DNA of 51,873 nt from a candidate division WS1 bacterium. Its GTDB lineage: Bacteria > Armatimonadota > Zipacnadia > Zipacnadales > UBA5352. Shown piece by piece: positions 1 to 9,489 of the stretch. The number at the start of each line of letters is the position of its first letter. The first letter of the stretch is position 1. The stretch is taken from contig JAAYJW010000407.1 in assembly GCA_012522765.1 (NCBI GenBank), forward strand, positions 1 to 51,873. Direction: 5' to 3'. The notes under the pieces are model-generated. The model was not told the DNA's origin. It made no database searches and saw only the letters and a list, made by a program, of their open reading frames with translations. The position numbers and the translations under genes were made by a program.

Positions 1-109
1 AACATAAGGCGCTTCCGGGGGGAAATACCTACAGGGGAAGCGAATAGATGAACCTGAAGCTGATGCCGTTACGTCGTATCTTTGGCGGATCAGAGAGTGC
101 CTCCAGGGT

Positions 110-841
110 GTGAGGACAGTGGATCGAATGCAGTGGATTGTGCGTGTCACGATGCTCTTAGCGTTGTCAGTGCTGAGCGCATGCTCAGTGGCTGTCGCCC
201 AGGATGACTTTGAGGCGCGACGCGGAGAGATGGTGGACGGGCTGGTCGAAGATGGCATCATCACCGATCAGCGCGTGATCGATGCCATGCGTGCCGTCCC
301 GCGCCACAGCTTCGTGCCGCAGGGGCAGGCAGGGTCGGCCTACAACGACAACGCGCTCCCAATCGGCGAGGGCCAGACCATCTCCGCGCCCAGTATCGTC
401 GGCCTCATGACTGAGGCCCTGCAGCCTCAGCCGACTGACCGCGTACTGGAGATCGGCACCGGCTCGGGCTACCAGGCGGCGGTGCTGTCGAAACTCGTGC
501 GCCACGTCTACACCATTGAGATACTTGAACCCCTTGCGGTCAGCGCGCGCAATCGCCTGCAGACCCTCGGCTACAGTAACGTGACCGTGCGGCATGGCGA
601 CGGCTACCTCGGCTGGCCGGAGAACGCACCATTCGACAAGATCATCGTAACCTGCGCGCCCGAGGAGGTTCCGCAGGCTCTCGTGGATCAGCTCAAGGAC
701 GGTGGGCTGATGGTCATTCCGGTCGGGGAGGCCGGGTGGGCCCAGAAACTCTACCTGATGGAGAAGAAGGGCGACCGGCTTGAGCGGACCGAACTCGCGG
801 ACGTGATCTTCGTGCCGATGGTCCGCAGCGACGCGCAGTAG
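110..841 (+). CDS. pcm: Protein-L-isoaspartate O-methyltransferase with N-terminal signal sequence (exported PIMT)
   Basis: Translated ORF has PIMT motifs (PRHSFVP, NDNALPIGEGQTISAP, VLEIGTGSGYQAAVL). N-terminus MQWIVRVTMLLALSVLSACSVAVAQ looks like a signal peptide/lipobox. The true start may be ATG at 128. Confidence 0.9.
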   Translation: MRTVDRMQWIVRVTMLLALSVLSACSVAVAQDDFEARRGEMVDGLVEDGIITDQRVIDAMRAVPRHSFVPQGQAGSAYNDNALPIGEGQTISAPSIVGLMTEALQPQPTDRVLEIGTGSGYQAAVLSKLVRHVYTIEILEPLAVSARNRLQTLGYSNVTVRHGDGYLGWPENAPFDKIIVTCAPEEVPQALVDQLKDGGLMVIPVGEAGWAQKLYLMEKKGDRLERTELADVIFVPMVRSDAQ

Positions 842-865
842 CTTTCGTGGGTGAGACATTGCCTC

Positions 866-890
866 GCGGGCCGCTCGAATAGCGGCCCGC
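866..890 (+). terminator. Strong hairpin downstream of pcm (GCGGGCCGCT-CGAAT-AGCGGCCCGC)
   Basis: Perfect 10-bp stem 25 nt after the pcm stop. Only a weak T-tract (TTCCGTGT) follows. Confidence 0.55.
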
Positions 891-1022
891 TTCCGTGTAC
901 GACTGTGACACGTGTGACTGTGAGCATGTATTGCAGGAATTTCCCCGCTGAGGCTAAACACTAAGCCAAGCACCAGGGCGCAAGCCCGTATCTGGCCCCA
1001 CCAGGCCGCGAGGGAGATACAA

Positions 1023-3479
1023 ATGGCAAGCATGCACGAGCTTGAGGTTGAGGAATGTCGCTGGCGTTGCGATCCGGCCATCTTCGAGTTTGAGACCACG
1101 GCGGAGCTACCCGACGAAGTGAAGCCGATCGGTCAACCCCGAGCCACCCACTCGCTGGAGTTCGGCGCCTCAATCAGCAGTCGCGGCTACAATGTGTTTG
1201 CACTGGGCACTCCCGGCACCGGTCGCCGCTCGATCGTGCTCGACACGCTCAAGCGCCATGCCAGGGAGATGCCGGTGCCGCCCGACTGGTGCTACGTGCA
1301 TAACTTCGATGACCCCCGCAGGCCGCGCGCGCTGAAGCTCCCCGCCGGCCGTGCGATGCAGTTCCGCGAGGATATGAAGGAACTCATCGAGGACATCGAC
1401 CGCGAGATCACGCGCGCCTTTGAGTCCGAAGAATACCAGCAGCGGCGCGAGGAAGTGCTGAGTGAGTACCGCAACCAGCGGGCAGCGGCACTCCAGCAGC
1501 TCGAGCAGGAGGTACAGGAGCGCGGACTCGCGATCGGGCGGGGGCCCGTCGGTCTGATTGTGGCTCCCGCGAGGGATGGCGAGGTGCTCAGCCCGCAGGA
1601 GTACCAGCAGCTTCCCCAGGAGGAGCGCGAGGAGATCGAGCGCAAGCGCCAGGAGATGCAGGAGAAGCTTGAGGATGCGATGCGCCGCGGGCAGCAGATC
1701 GAGAAGGAGGCCCGGCGCAAAGTTGCCGATCTCGACCGAGAGGTGGCCACATTCGCCATCGGCGGCACTTTCGACGAGATCAGGGGGCGTTACGAGGACC
1801 TCGAGCAGGTCGTCGAATACCTCGACCAGGTGAATAAGGATGTCCTCGACAACATAGACATCTTCCGCGTGGATCGCTCCGAGGAGGAGGAGATGCGGCG
1901 GCAGATGGCGCCCGGGCAGCAGGCCCCGGCGCTGATGGGCATGCAGGATATGACTCACAGCCCCTACGACCGCTACAGTGTCAATGTGCTGATCGGCCAC
2001 GAGGGCGATGGCGGCGCGCCGGTCATCTTTGAGACGAACCCGACCATTGAGAACCTGACCGGCGACGTCGAGCACCTCTCCTACATGGGTGCGCTGCTGA
2101 CCGACTTCACCATGATCAAGGAGGGCGCCCTGCACAAGGCCAACGGCGGCTACCTGGTGCTGGAGGCGGTGGCGCTGCTGCAGCGCCCGTTCGCGTGGGA
2201 GGCCCTCAAGCGCGCGCTGAAAGAGGCGCAAGTGCGGCTCGAGTCGGTGCGAGAGCAGTTCCGACTGATCTCCACCGTCACCCTCGAGCCAGAGCCGATT
2301 GAGCTCGACGTCAAAGTGGTCCTCATCGGCACGCCAACGATCTATTACCTCCTCTACGCCCACGATGAGGACTTCCAGAAGCTCTTCCGGGTCAAAGCGG
2401 ATTTCACGATGATCATGGACCGCGAGGACGCGGCGGTGCAAAGCTATGCGCATTTCATCGCGGCATGCTGCCACGACGAGGATCTCCCCCACTTCGCCCC
2501 CGACGGCGTCGCGCTCGTGGCCGAGGAGGGCGCGAGGCTGGCTGCGGATCGCGACAAGCTGACGGTTCGGTTCACTGATGTGGCGAACCTGGTGCGCGAA
2601 GCGGGCTACTGGTGCCGGAAGCAGGGCGACAACGTGGTCAATGCGGCACATGTCCGGCAGGCGATAGAGGACGATGTCTGGCGCTCCAACCGCATCGAGG
2701 AGCGGCTGCTTGAGATGATTCAGCAGGGCAGCCTGATGGTGGATGTGGACGGGGAGGTCGTAGGGCAGGTGAACGGGGTGGCGGTGCTGGCGCTGGGTGA
2801 CTACGCTTTCGGCAAGCCGACGCGCATCACCGCGCGCAGCTTCCTGGGGCGTCCTGGCGTCATCAACATCGATCGCGAGGTGGAGATGGCCGGACCGATC
2901 CACAACAAGGCCACGCTGATCCTCGCGGGCTACCTCAGCGAGCAGTTCGCGCAGCAGCAGCCGATGAGCGCCGCCGCGACGGTGGCGTTCGAACAGGTCT
3001 ATGAGGAGGTTGAAGGCGATAGCGCCGCAGCCGCGGAGCTATACGCTCTACTTTCCACACTCGGCCGCATCCCGCTGCGGCAGGACCTGTGCGTCACCGG
3101 ATCGGTGAATCAGCACGGCCAGGTCCAGCCGGTCGGAGGGATCAACGAAAAGATCGAGGGTTTCTTCCGCACGTGCAAGCGCATCGGGATCACGGGCAAC
3201 CAGGGCGCGGTCATTCCCGCCGCCAACGTGCGCAATCTCATGCTGCGCGAGGACGTGCTGGCCGCGATAGGGGCCGGGGAGTTCCACATCTACGCAGTAG
3301 ATACGGTCAACGAGGCGGTGGAACTGCTTACCGGGATGCCGCTGGGTGAACGAGACGAGGAGGGCAACTTCGGCGAGGGCAGCGTTAGCGCGGCCATACA
3401 GGCGAGAATGAGCGAGATGGCCGAACGACAGCGGCATTTCCGTGCTGGAGCCGAAGATGCTGAAGCGGAGTCGGACTGA
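1023..3479 (+). CDS. Lon-family ATP-dependent protease (AAA_32/LonB-YcbZ-like)
   Basis: DFTMIKEGALHKANGGYLVLEA, a C-terminal Lon protease domain with Ser (EGDSAAAAELYALLS) and Lys (PVGGINEKIEGFF), and a coiled-coil insertion. Confidence 0.88.
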   Translation: MASMHELEVEECRWRCDPAIFEFETTAELPDEVKPIGQPRATHSLEFGASISSRGYNVFALGTPGTGRRSIVLDTLKRHAREMPVPPDWCYVHNFDDPRRPRALKLPAGRAMQFREDMKELIEDIDREITRAFESEEYQQRREEVLSEYRNQRAAALQQLEQEVQERGLAIGRGPVGLIVAPARDGEVLSPQEYQQLPQEEREEIERKRQEMQEKLEDAMRRGQQIEKEARRKVADLDREVATFAIGGTFDEIRGRYEDLEQVVEYLDQVNKDVLDNIDIFRVDRSEEEEMRRQMAPGQQAPALMGMQDMTHSPYDRYSVNVLIGHEGDGGAPVIFETNPTIENLTGDVEHLSYMGALLTDFTMIKEGALHKANGGYLVLEAVALLQRPFAWEALKRALKEAQVRLESVREQFRLISTVTLEPEPIELDVKVVLIGTPTIYYLLYAHDEDFQKLFRVKADFTMIMDREDAAVQSYAHFIAACCHDEDLPHFAPDGVALVAEEGARLAADRDKLTVRFTDVANLVREAGYWCRKQGDNVVNAAHVRQAIEDDVWRSNRIEERLLEMIQQGSLMVDVDGEVVGQVNGVAVLALGDYAFGKPTRITARSFLGRPGVINIDREVEMAGPIHNKATLILAGYLSEQFAQQQPMSAAATVAFEQVYEEVEGDSAAAAELYALLSTLGRIPLRQDLCVTGSVNQHGQVQPVGGINEKIEGFFRTCKRIGITGNQGAVIPAANVRNLMLREDVLAAIGAGEFHIYAVDTVNEAVELLTGMPLGERDEEGNFGEGSVSAAIQARMSEMAERQRHFRAGAEDAEAESD

Positions 3480-3493
3480 GCTGGTACATGAAG

Positions 3494-3537
3494 GGGCCGG
3501 CGGTCTGTCCCGGGGGGGGGAGGACTTTCCGCCGGCC
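3494..3537 (+). terminator. Hairpin downstream of the Lon-like gene (GGGCCGGCGG...CCGCCGGCCC)
   Basis: Long GC stem immediately after the stop. The loop contains a run of nine Gs. No clear U tract, so its role as a terminator is uncertain. Confidence 0.45.
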
Positions 3538-3734
3538 CGTGCCTCACGCAGCAAAGCCGCGCGAGGAAAACTCATTCCACTCGTGAGGTGATTATACCAC
3601 ACTTCTTATTGTTCGCAAAGTGTTAAGTGCAAAAACCCCTGGCTCCGCCGCAATGAATCGCTTCGGCGGTGCCGTGGCAACAAAGCCGAGCGCATATTCC
3701 GCGCCAGTCCCGCGGAAAATGCGCACATGCAGGC

Positions 3735-3763
3735 TTGCATTGGCTGATTGCTTGCGGTATAAT
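3735..3763 (+). promoter_or_regulatory. Sigma70-type promoter upstream of rimP: TTGCAT-N17-TATAAT
   Basis: -35 TTGCAT 3735-3740, -10 TATAAT 3758-3763, 17-nt spacer. Confidence 0.75.
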
Positions 3764-3801
3764 GACTTGCAGTGACATGCCACAACCCAGGACTTCACTG
3801 G

Positions 3802-3834
3802 GAGTGGGCCCCGATGGCCCACTCTTTTTGTTTT
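3802..3834 (+). terminator. Intrinsic terminator/attenuator in the rimP-nusA leader
   Basis: GAGTGGGCC-CCGAT-GGCCCACTC followed by TTTTTGTTTT, between the promoter and the rimP start. A small upstream hairpin CCCAG-GACTTCA-CTGGG abuts it. Confidence 0.8.
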
Positions 3835-3884
3835 GAATGGCCGGCGCACTGCGGCCATGAGAACAGGCGGAGTGCCGAGCGAGT

Positions 3885-4373
3885 ATGAAGACAAGCAAGC
3901 ACCCGGTCATCAGAAGGATCGAGGGCGAAGTCGAAGAGGTCGTTGAGGCCTTCGGCTATGAGCTGGTCCAGCTCAAGTTCGGTGGCGAAGGCGGCGGGCG
4001 CACTCTTACGGCGCTGATAGACGCGCCGGAGGGCGTCACGGCAGATGCCTGTGGCGAGATGAGCCGTCGGCTGTCCATGCTGCTTGATACGCTGGACCCG
4101 ATTCCAGGCTCGTATACTCTGGTGGTGTCCTCTCCCGGTCTTGACCGACCGCTGACGCGCGATGAGGATTTCGAGCGCTTTGCGGGCGAGAGGGCTGCTG
4201 TAAGGCACAGCAAGGACGGTCGCCGGCGGACGGACACCGGTTTGTTGCGCGGCGTGGAGGCTGGCGAGGTGGTCATTGAGGCCGGTGAGGACGTAATTCG
4301 CATTCCACTGTCGGAGATTGAAGAGGCGCACCTGGTCTACGACTGGGATGCGGAGGACGCGGGGGCGCGTTGA
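3885..4373 (+). CDS. rimP: Ribosome maturation factor RimP
   Basis: N- and C-terminal RimP motifs (SSPGLDRPLTRDEDFERF), located immediately upstream of nusA. Confidence 0.95.
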   Translation: MKTSKHPVIRRIEGEVEEVVEAFGYELVQLKFGGEGGGRTLTALIDAPEGVTADACGEMSRRLSMLLDTLDPIPGSYTLVVSSPGLDRPLTRDEDFERFAGERAAVRHSKDGRRRTDTGLLRGVEAGEVVIEAGEDVIRIPLSEIEEAHLVYDWDAEDAGAR

Positions 4374-4397
4374 CCTTCACGCAGGAGGTTGAGTCGA

Positions 4398-5657
4398 GTG
4401 AATGGCGAGTTCATAGACGCTCTCGAGCAGCTTCAGCGGGAGAAAGACATCCCGATGACTGCGCTGATCGACACAGTCGAGGCCGCGATGGCCTCCGCTT
4501 ACCGGAAGCACTACGGAGCGAGCGATGACGTGCGTCTCGAGGTGGACTTCGAGAAGCGCGTTGTGCGGCTCTTCGCCCGTACGCTGGTTGAGGGCGAAGA
4601 AGTTGTTGATGATGACGGTCTGACCATGAATGTTCGGTATGAGGAGCACGAGGTGGATGCGGCGGAATTCGGCCGCATCGCCGCACAGACCGCCAAGCAG
4701 GTGGTCATGCAGCGCGTGCGCGAGGCCGAGCGTGAGATCGTGTTTGACGAGTTCAGCCACCGAGTCGGCGAGATGATCACCGGCGAGGTCCAGCGCAAGG
4801 ATAACCGCAACGCGTTCATTGCGGTCGGGCGCACTGAGGCGCTACTACCGGCGAATGAGCAGATCCCGGGCGAGACTTTCCGCTTCGGCGACCGGCTCAA
4901 GCTGTATGTGCTCGATGTCCGTAAGACGACGCGTAATCCTCAGATTGTCCTGTCTCGCCGGCATCCGGGGCTGGTAGTCCGGCTCTTCGAGCAGGAGGTC
5001 CCTGAGGTCTTCGACGGCATCGTTGAGATCAAGTCGGTGGCACGAGAGGCCGGTGCCCGCTCGAAGGTCGCGGTTGTCTCGCGAGACCCGCAGATCGACG
5101 CCGTCGGTGCCTGCGTGGGCCATCGCGGCGCGCGCGTTCAGTCCATCGTTGATGAACTGCGCGGCGAGAAGATTGATATCGTGCGCTTCTCAGAGGATTC
5201 GCAGGAGTATCTGAAGAGTTCGCTCTCACCCGCGCGGGTCTCCCAGGTGATTCTGTCCGACGATGAGCGCTCCGCCGTCGTGGTGGCGCCCGACGACCAG
5301 CTCTCGCTGGCCATAGGCCGACGCGGGCAGAACGTGCGTCTCGCGGCTCAGCTCACCGGCTGGCGGATCGACATCCAGAGCCAGAGCCAGTGGGAGAGCC
5401 AGGCCCAGAAGGCCGTGGAGAAAGAAACGGCCGCGGCCGTGGAAGAGGCCAGGCGGGTCCGCGTATACGAACTGGCGCAGGAGCTTGGTGTTCCGAGCCC
5501 GGAGCTGGTGGAGATCATGCAGGAGGAGGGCATGGACGTAACCAGCCATGCCTCCAGCGTGACCGCTGCCGAGGCGGACATAATCCGCGACCTGCTCCTC
5601 GGCGGTGAGGGCACCCTCGATGACATCGAGCTTGGCAACATAGAGATCGAGCTGTAG
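4398..5657 (+). CDS. nusA: Transcription termination/antitermination protein NusA
   Basis: S1 and KH domains (VGACVGHRGARVQSIVDELRGEKIDIV, LAIGRRGQNVRLAAQLTGWRIDI). SD AGGAGG 4383-4388 favours GTG 4398 over TTG 4389. Confidence 0.97.
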   Translation: MNGEFIDALEQLQREKDIPMTALIDTVEAAMASAYRKHYGASDDVRLEVDFEKRVVRLFARTLVEGEEVVDDDGLTMNVRYEEHEVDAAEFGRIAAQTAKQVVMQRVREAEREIVFDEFSHRVGEMITGEVQRKDNRNAFIAVGRTEALLPANEQIPGETFRFGDRLKLYVLDVRKTTRNPQIVLSRRHPGLVVRLFEQEVPEVFDGIVEIKSVAREAGARSKVAVVSRDPQIDAVGACVGHRGARVQSIVDELRGEKIDIVRFSEDSQEYLKSSLSPARVSQVILSDDERSAVVVAPDDQLSLAIGRRGQNVRLAAQLTGWRIDIQSQSQWESQAQKAVEKETAAAVEEARRVRVYELAQELGVPSPELVEIMQEEGMDVTSHASSVTAAEADIIRDLLLGGEGTLDDIELGNIEIEL

Positions 5658-5711
5658 ACGCTGCTTGCGGGGGCGGCGATTGTAAGGCATTGACGTGCGG
5701 AGGTGTCGGTT

Positions 5712-7796
5712 TTGGCCAATCAGGTCCGGATCTTCCAGCTTGCGAAGAAGCTTGGGTTGCGCAGCGAGGCACTCCTCAAAGTGCTCGCGGACCTCGGACT
5801 CGAGGACGTGAGCGCGGCTTCGAGCATTGACATCGCGACGGCTCGCGCAGCCGCCGAACTCCTCGCCGAACAGGCGCGCGAGGCACGCAAACGTGCCGAG
5901 GAGGAGGCGGAGGAGGAACGGGTGCGCGCTGAGGAGGAGGCGACGGTGGCCGCCGCCGCTGCCACTGCAGCGGAAGCCGAGGCCGAAGCCCCTGTTGAGA
6001 CCGAGGAGGTCGCGGCGGCGGAGGAGCCTGTCGAGGTCGGTTCGGAGGGGGAGGCCGAGGCGGCGCCGGGGGAAACCGAGGCGGAAGAGGAAGAGGAGGA
6101 AGCGCCCCAGCGCTGGGTTCCTGCCTGGGCCGCTCCCGAAAGCTTGCGCAGCCTCGAGGAGCAGCTTGCCGAACTTGAGGTGGAGCTGGAGGAGGAAGAG
6201 GAAGCGTATGTGCCGCTGCCCGAGGAGGCGCGACGCCCCAGGGGCGAGCGCCCCGAGCATGCGGTGGATGTGCCTCCGGTCGTCTCCGTGCTCGGCCACG
6301 TAGACCATGGCAAGACCACGCTGCTCGACGCGTTGCGCGAGACCGACGTCGTCGCGGGCGAGTCCGGTGGCATTACCCAGCACATCGGTGCTTCCGAGGT
6401 GCAGGTGGGCGATCAGACGATCGTCTTTGTGGATACACCCGGCCACGCCGCATTCACGCAGATGCGCGCCCGTGGCGGGCAGGTCGCGGATATCGTCGTG
6501 TTGGTAGTGGCGGCCGATGACGGAGTCATGCCGCAGACGATCGAAGCTATCGGTCATGCGAAGGCGGCGGGGGTGCCCATCATCGTCGCAATCAATAAGA
6601 CCGATATGCCCGGTGCCGACCCTGACCGTGTCAAGCAGGCGTTGCTGGAGTATGAGCTTGTCGCGGAGGATTTCGGCGGTGACACGATCATGGTGCCCGT
6701 CTCGGCGCTCAGGGGCGACAACCTCGACACTCTGCTCGAGATGATCCTGCTCGTGGCGGAGGTCCAGGAACTGTGGGCCGACCCGAACGCCGCATTCGCC
6801 GGGGTCGTTGTTGAGGCCGGTATGGATGAGAGCCGTGGCCCGGTTGCCACGATCCTCGTGCGCAATGGCGAGGTGAAAGTGGGCGATGTGGTCGTCTGCG
6901 GTACAGCTCAGGGACGGATTCGCCGGCTCAATGACTGGCGCGGCAAGTCGGTCAAGAGCATGGGCCCGGGGCACCCGGTCGAAGTCATTGGCCTGAGCGA
7001 TGTGCCTCAGGCAGGACAGGTTATGACCGCGGTGGACGGCATCAAGCAGGCCCGCGAACTCGTCGCGAGCCGAAGCGAGGTGCTGCGCGACCAGGCGATG
7101 GGTGGCAGCGCTCGCGCTTCGCTCAAGGACCTCTACCGCGAGTTGGGCGAACTTACCACCAAGGATCTCAACTTGATGCTCAAGGCCGATGTCTGGGGCT
7201 CAGTACAGGCGCTGGAGAGCGCGCTGATGGAGCTTGACGAGAGGCTCGAGGAAGTTGACATCAACATCATCAGCACCGGCGTTGGCGAAGTCAATGAGTC
7301 CGACGTCCTCCTTGCGGTTGCCTCCAACTGCATCATCCTCGGCTTCCGGGTGGGCATCGGGGGGGCGGCAGAGCGCACCTCGGAGACCGAGCACGTGGAG
7401 ATCCGCACCTACGACATCATCTACGAGGTACTCGATGATATCCAGGCTGCCATGCTCGGCATGCTCGATCCGGTCTATGAGGAGCGAGTGACGGGCCATG
7501 GCCGCGTGATGCGGGTCTTCCGCATCTCACGCATCGGTGTCATCGCCGGCACGCTCATCACCGACGGCTACGTGCAGCGCGGTTCGCAGATGACGGTGAC
7601 ACGCGGGCGCGAGAAGATCTTCGAGGGCAAGGTCGAGTCGCTCAAGCACTTCGAGCAGGATGTGCGACGGATCGAGTCACCCAACGAGTGTGGTATCTCC
7701 ACCAACGCCTTCCGTGGCTGGGAAGAGGGCGATGAGATCGAGTTCGTCGCCGAGGTCGAGGTCCCACGCCAGACAACATTCAAGAGCGCGCGATAG
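5712..7796 (+). CDS. infB: Translation initiation factor IF-2
   Basis: [36 protein letters not shown]. Acidic/Ala-rich linker after the N-terminal IF2N domain. The ORF is open from GTG 5703; TTG 5712 fits SD GGAGGTG better. Confidence 0.97.
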   Translation: MANQVRIFQLAKKLGLRSEALLKVLADLGLEDVSAASSIDIATARAAAELLAEQAREARKRAEEEAEEERVRAEEEATVAAAAATAAEAEAEAPVETEEVAAAEEPVEVGSEGEAEAAPGETEAEEEEEEAPQRWVPAWAAPESLRSLEEQLAELEVELEEEEEAYVPLPEEARRPRGERPEHAVDVPPVVSVLGHVDHGKTTLLDALRETDVVAGESGGITQHIGASEVQVGDQTIVFVDTPGHAAFTQMRARGGQVADIVVLVVAADDGVMPQTIEAIGHAKAAGVPIIVAINKTDMPGADPDRVKQALLEYELVAEDFGGDTIMVPVSALRGDNLDTLLEMILLVAEVQELWADPNAAFAGVVVEAGMDESRGPVATILVRNGEVKVGDVVVCGTAQGRIRRLNDWRGKSVKSMGPGHPVEVIGLSDVPQAGQVMTAVDGIKQARELVASRSEVLRDQAMGGSARASLKDLYRELGELTTKDLNLMLKADVWGSVQALESALMELDERLEEVDINIISTGVGEVNESDVLLAVASNCIILGFRVGIGGAAERTSETEHVEIRTYDIIYEVLDDIQAAMLGMLDPVYEERVTGHGRVMRVFRISRIGVIAGTLITDGYVQRGSQMTVTRGREKIFEGKVESLKHFEQDVRRIESPNECGISTNAFRGWEEGDEIEFVAEVEVPRQTTFKSAR

Positions 7797-7809
7797 CGCC
7801 CGAGCCCCG

Positions 7810-8109
7810 ATGGTGGAGACGACAGTGCGAGCGATCGTCGGCCTGCTGAGCGTTGATCTGTTCATCTCCGACGCCCTGACCCTCAAGGACAGGCGCCGAG
7901 TGGTCAAGAGCCTCCTCGACAGACTCGCGAACCGGCACAACGTCGCAGTGGCCGACCTCGGGCCTGACCGGGCCAATCAGGCGACGCTGGCGGTCACTAC
8001 GGTGGCGAATGAGGAGAGCCACGTACATCGGGTGCTTGACGCTGCTCTGCGGCTGATCAAGTCCGAGCCGCGGGCTGTCTGCGAGAGCAGCAGTATCGAG
8101 ATTATCTGA
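7810..8109 (+). CDS. DUF503 (YlxP-like) protein
   Basis: Small protein between infB and rbfA: VGLLSVDLFISDALTLKDRRRVVKSLLDRLANRHNVAVADLG. Typical DUF503 context and sequence. Confidence 0.88.
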   Translation: MVETTVRAIVGLLSVDLFISDALTLKDRRRVVKSLLDRLANRHNVAVADLGPDRANQATLAVTTVANEESHVHRVLDAALRLIKSEPRAVCESSSIEII

Positions 8110-8141
8110 CGAGCGAACGGGCCGGAGGAGGACCTGCAGTC

Positions 8142-8522
8142 ATGACGACCCAGCGGATGGAGAGTGTGGGGCGCGAACTGCAGCAGGAGATTGCGGAGAT
8201 CATTCGCACCGAGATCGACGACCCACGAATAGGCTTCCTCACCATCACCGGTGTGGACCTGTCGCCCGACCTGCGCCATGCCCGCGTCTACTACAGCGTT
8301 CTCGGGGATGAGCAGCAGAAGCTGGATTCGGGCAGGGGGATCCGCCGCGCCGCGAGGTTCATCCGTGGACGCCTCGCCGAGCGCCTCAACCTGCGCTACA
8401 CCCCGACTTTGCGCTTTTTGATCGACGAGACTCCCGAGCGCGCTCAGCGCATCGAGCAGCTTCTGCGCCAAGAGGCGGAGGAGTTGGAACTCGATGAGGA
8501 GCGCGAAGAAGATGTCACCTGA
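8142..8522 (+). CDS. rbfA: Ribosome-binding factor A
   Basis: QQEIAEIIRTEIDDPRIGFLTITGVDLSPDLRHARVYYSV; operon context. Confidence 0.96.
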   Translation: MTTQRMESVGRELQQEIAEIIRTEIDDPRIGFLTITGVDLSPDLRHARVYYSVLGDEQQKLDSGRGIRRAARFIRGRLAERLNLRYTPTLRFLIDETPERAQRIEQLLRQEAEELELDEEREEDVT

Positions 8523-9489
8523 GGGGCCGGCTTCGGCGGTCGCCCATGCAATTGAGGCGGCTGAGACAGTCTTTATCGCGGCTCATGAGAACCCGGATGG
8601 TGACGCTGTCGGTAGTCTGCTCGCGCTGCGTTCAATGCTGCTGCGCCTCGGCAAAGAGGTGCATGCTGCGACCCCGACCGCACCTCCGGAGCGCTTTGCC
8701 TTTCTTGAGAGCGTCGAGGCCATCACGACCGAGGCGCCCGCCGAAAGCGCGGATCTTGCCATCGCCCTTGATTGCGACGGCGCAGGTCGCCTCGCCGGGC
8801 TCAAGAACGCGGTGCTCGCCTCCCCCACCGTCGTGGACATTGACCACCACCGCCGCGAAAGCGCCTTCGGCGACATTCAGTATGTCGTCCCGGGAGCAGC
8901 GGCGACGGCCGTGCTCGTGGCTGAGGTTGCGAGGGCGCTCGATCTGCAGCTTACGTCCGCTGAAGCGATGGCGCTCTACACGGCTCTCATTGCCGATACA
9001 GGCGGCTTCCGCTTCAGCAATACCTCCCCGGAGGCGCTCCGACTCGGAGCAGACCTCGTTGAGGTGGGAGCGGACCCTGAGACCGCCTCTCGCGAGCTTT
9101 TCAGTGTACGTCCGTTGTCTGCGGCACACCTCGAAGGGCGAGCGCTATCGTCGCTTCAGCCTGTCAACTCACAGATACTGATCAGCACACTGTCGCTGGC
9201 TGATTTCGAGGCCACGGGGGCCCTACAGGAAGCTACCGACGGGATCATCGACTCTTTCCGCTACGTCACGGGCGTCAGGATCGCGGCGCTGCTCAAGGAG
9301 AGCGACCCGGACGTCTGGCAGGTGAGCCTGCGCGGCAACGGAGTGGATGTCGCCAGCGTTGCCAGCAGCTTCGGCGGTGGGGGGCATACCTATGCGGCAG
9401 GCTGCACCATCGAGGGGCCCCTCGCGGTTGTGCGATCGCGGCTTACCGAGGCGTTGGAGCATGCCCTGATGGAGGCGCCCGATGCCTGA
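8512..9489 (+). CDS. nrnA: DHH/DHHA1 phosphoesterase (NrnA-like oligoribonuclease/pAp phosphatase)
   Basis: AHENPDGDAVGS, DHHRRE motif, and C-terminal GGGGHTYAAGCTIEG. Overlaps the rbfA stop. Confidence 0.9.
   Translation: MSPEGPASAVAHAIEAAETVFIAAHENPDGDAVGSLLALRSMLLRLGKEVHAATPTAPPERFAFLESVEAITTEAPAESADLAIALDCDGAGRLAGLKNAVLASPTVVDIDHHRRESAFGDIQYVVPGAAATAVLVAEVARALDLQLTSAEAMALYTALIADTGGFRFSNTSPEALRLGADLVEVGADPETASRELFSVRPLSAAHLEGRALSSLQPVNSQILISTLSLADFEATGALQEATDGIIDSFRYVTGVRIAALLKESDPDVWQVSLRGNGVDVASVASSFGGGGHTYAAGCTIEGPLAVVRSRLTEALEHALMEAPDA

Noticed and set aside
48-113. 21-codon ORF (MNLKLMPLRRIFGGSESASRV) overlapping the pcm start, possible leader peptide
   Set aside because: Only a weak upstream SD, no conservation information, and too short to support from one sequence.
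1170-2903. 577-aa minus-strand ORF opposite the Lon-like gene
   Set aside because: Shadow ORF produced by high-GC codon bias. No recognisable domains, His/Leu/Arg-rich composition, fully antisense to a well-supported gene.
5226-6974. 582-aa minus-strand ORF opposite nusA/infB
   Set aside because: Antisense to conserved infB and nusA. Low-complexity, no family resemblance.
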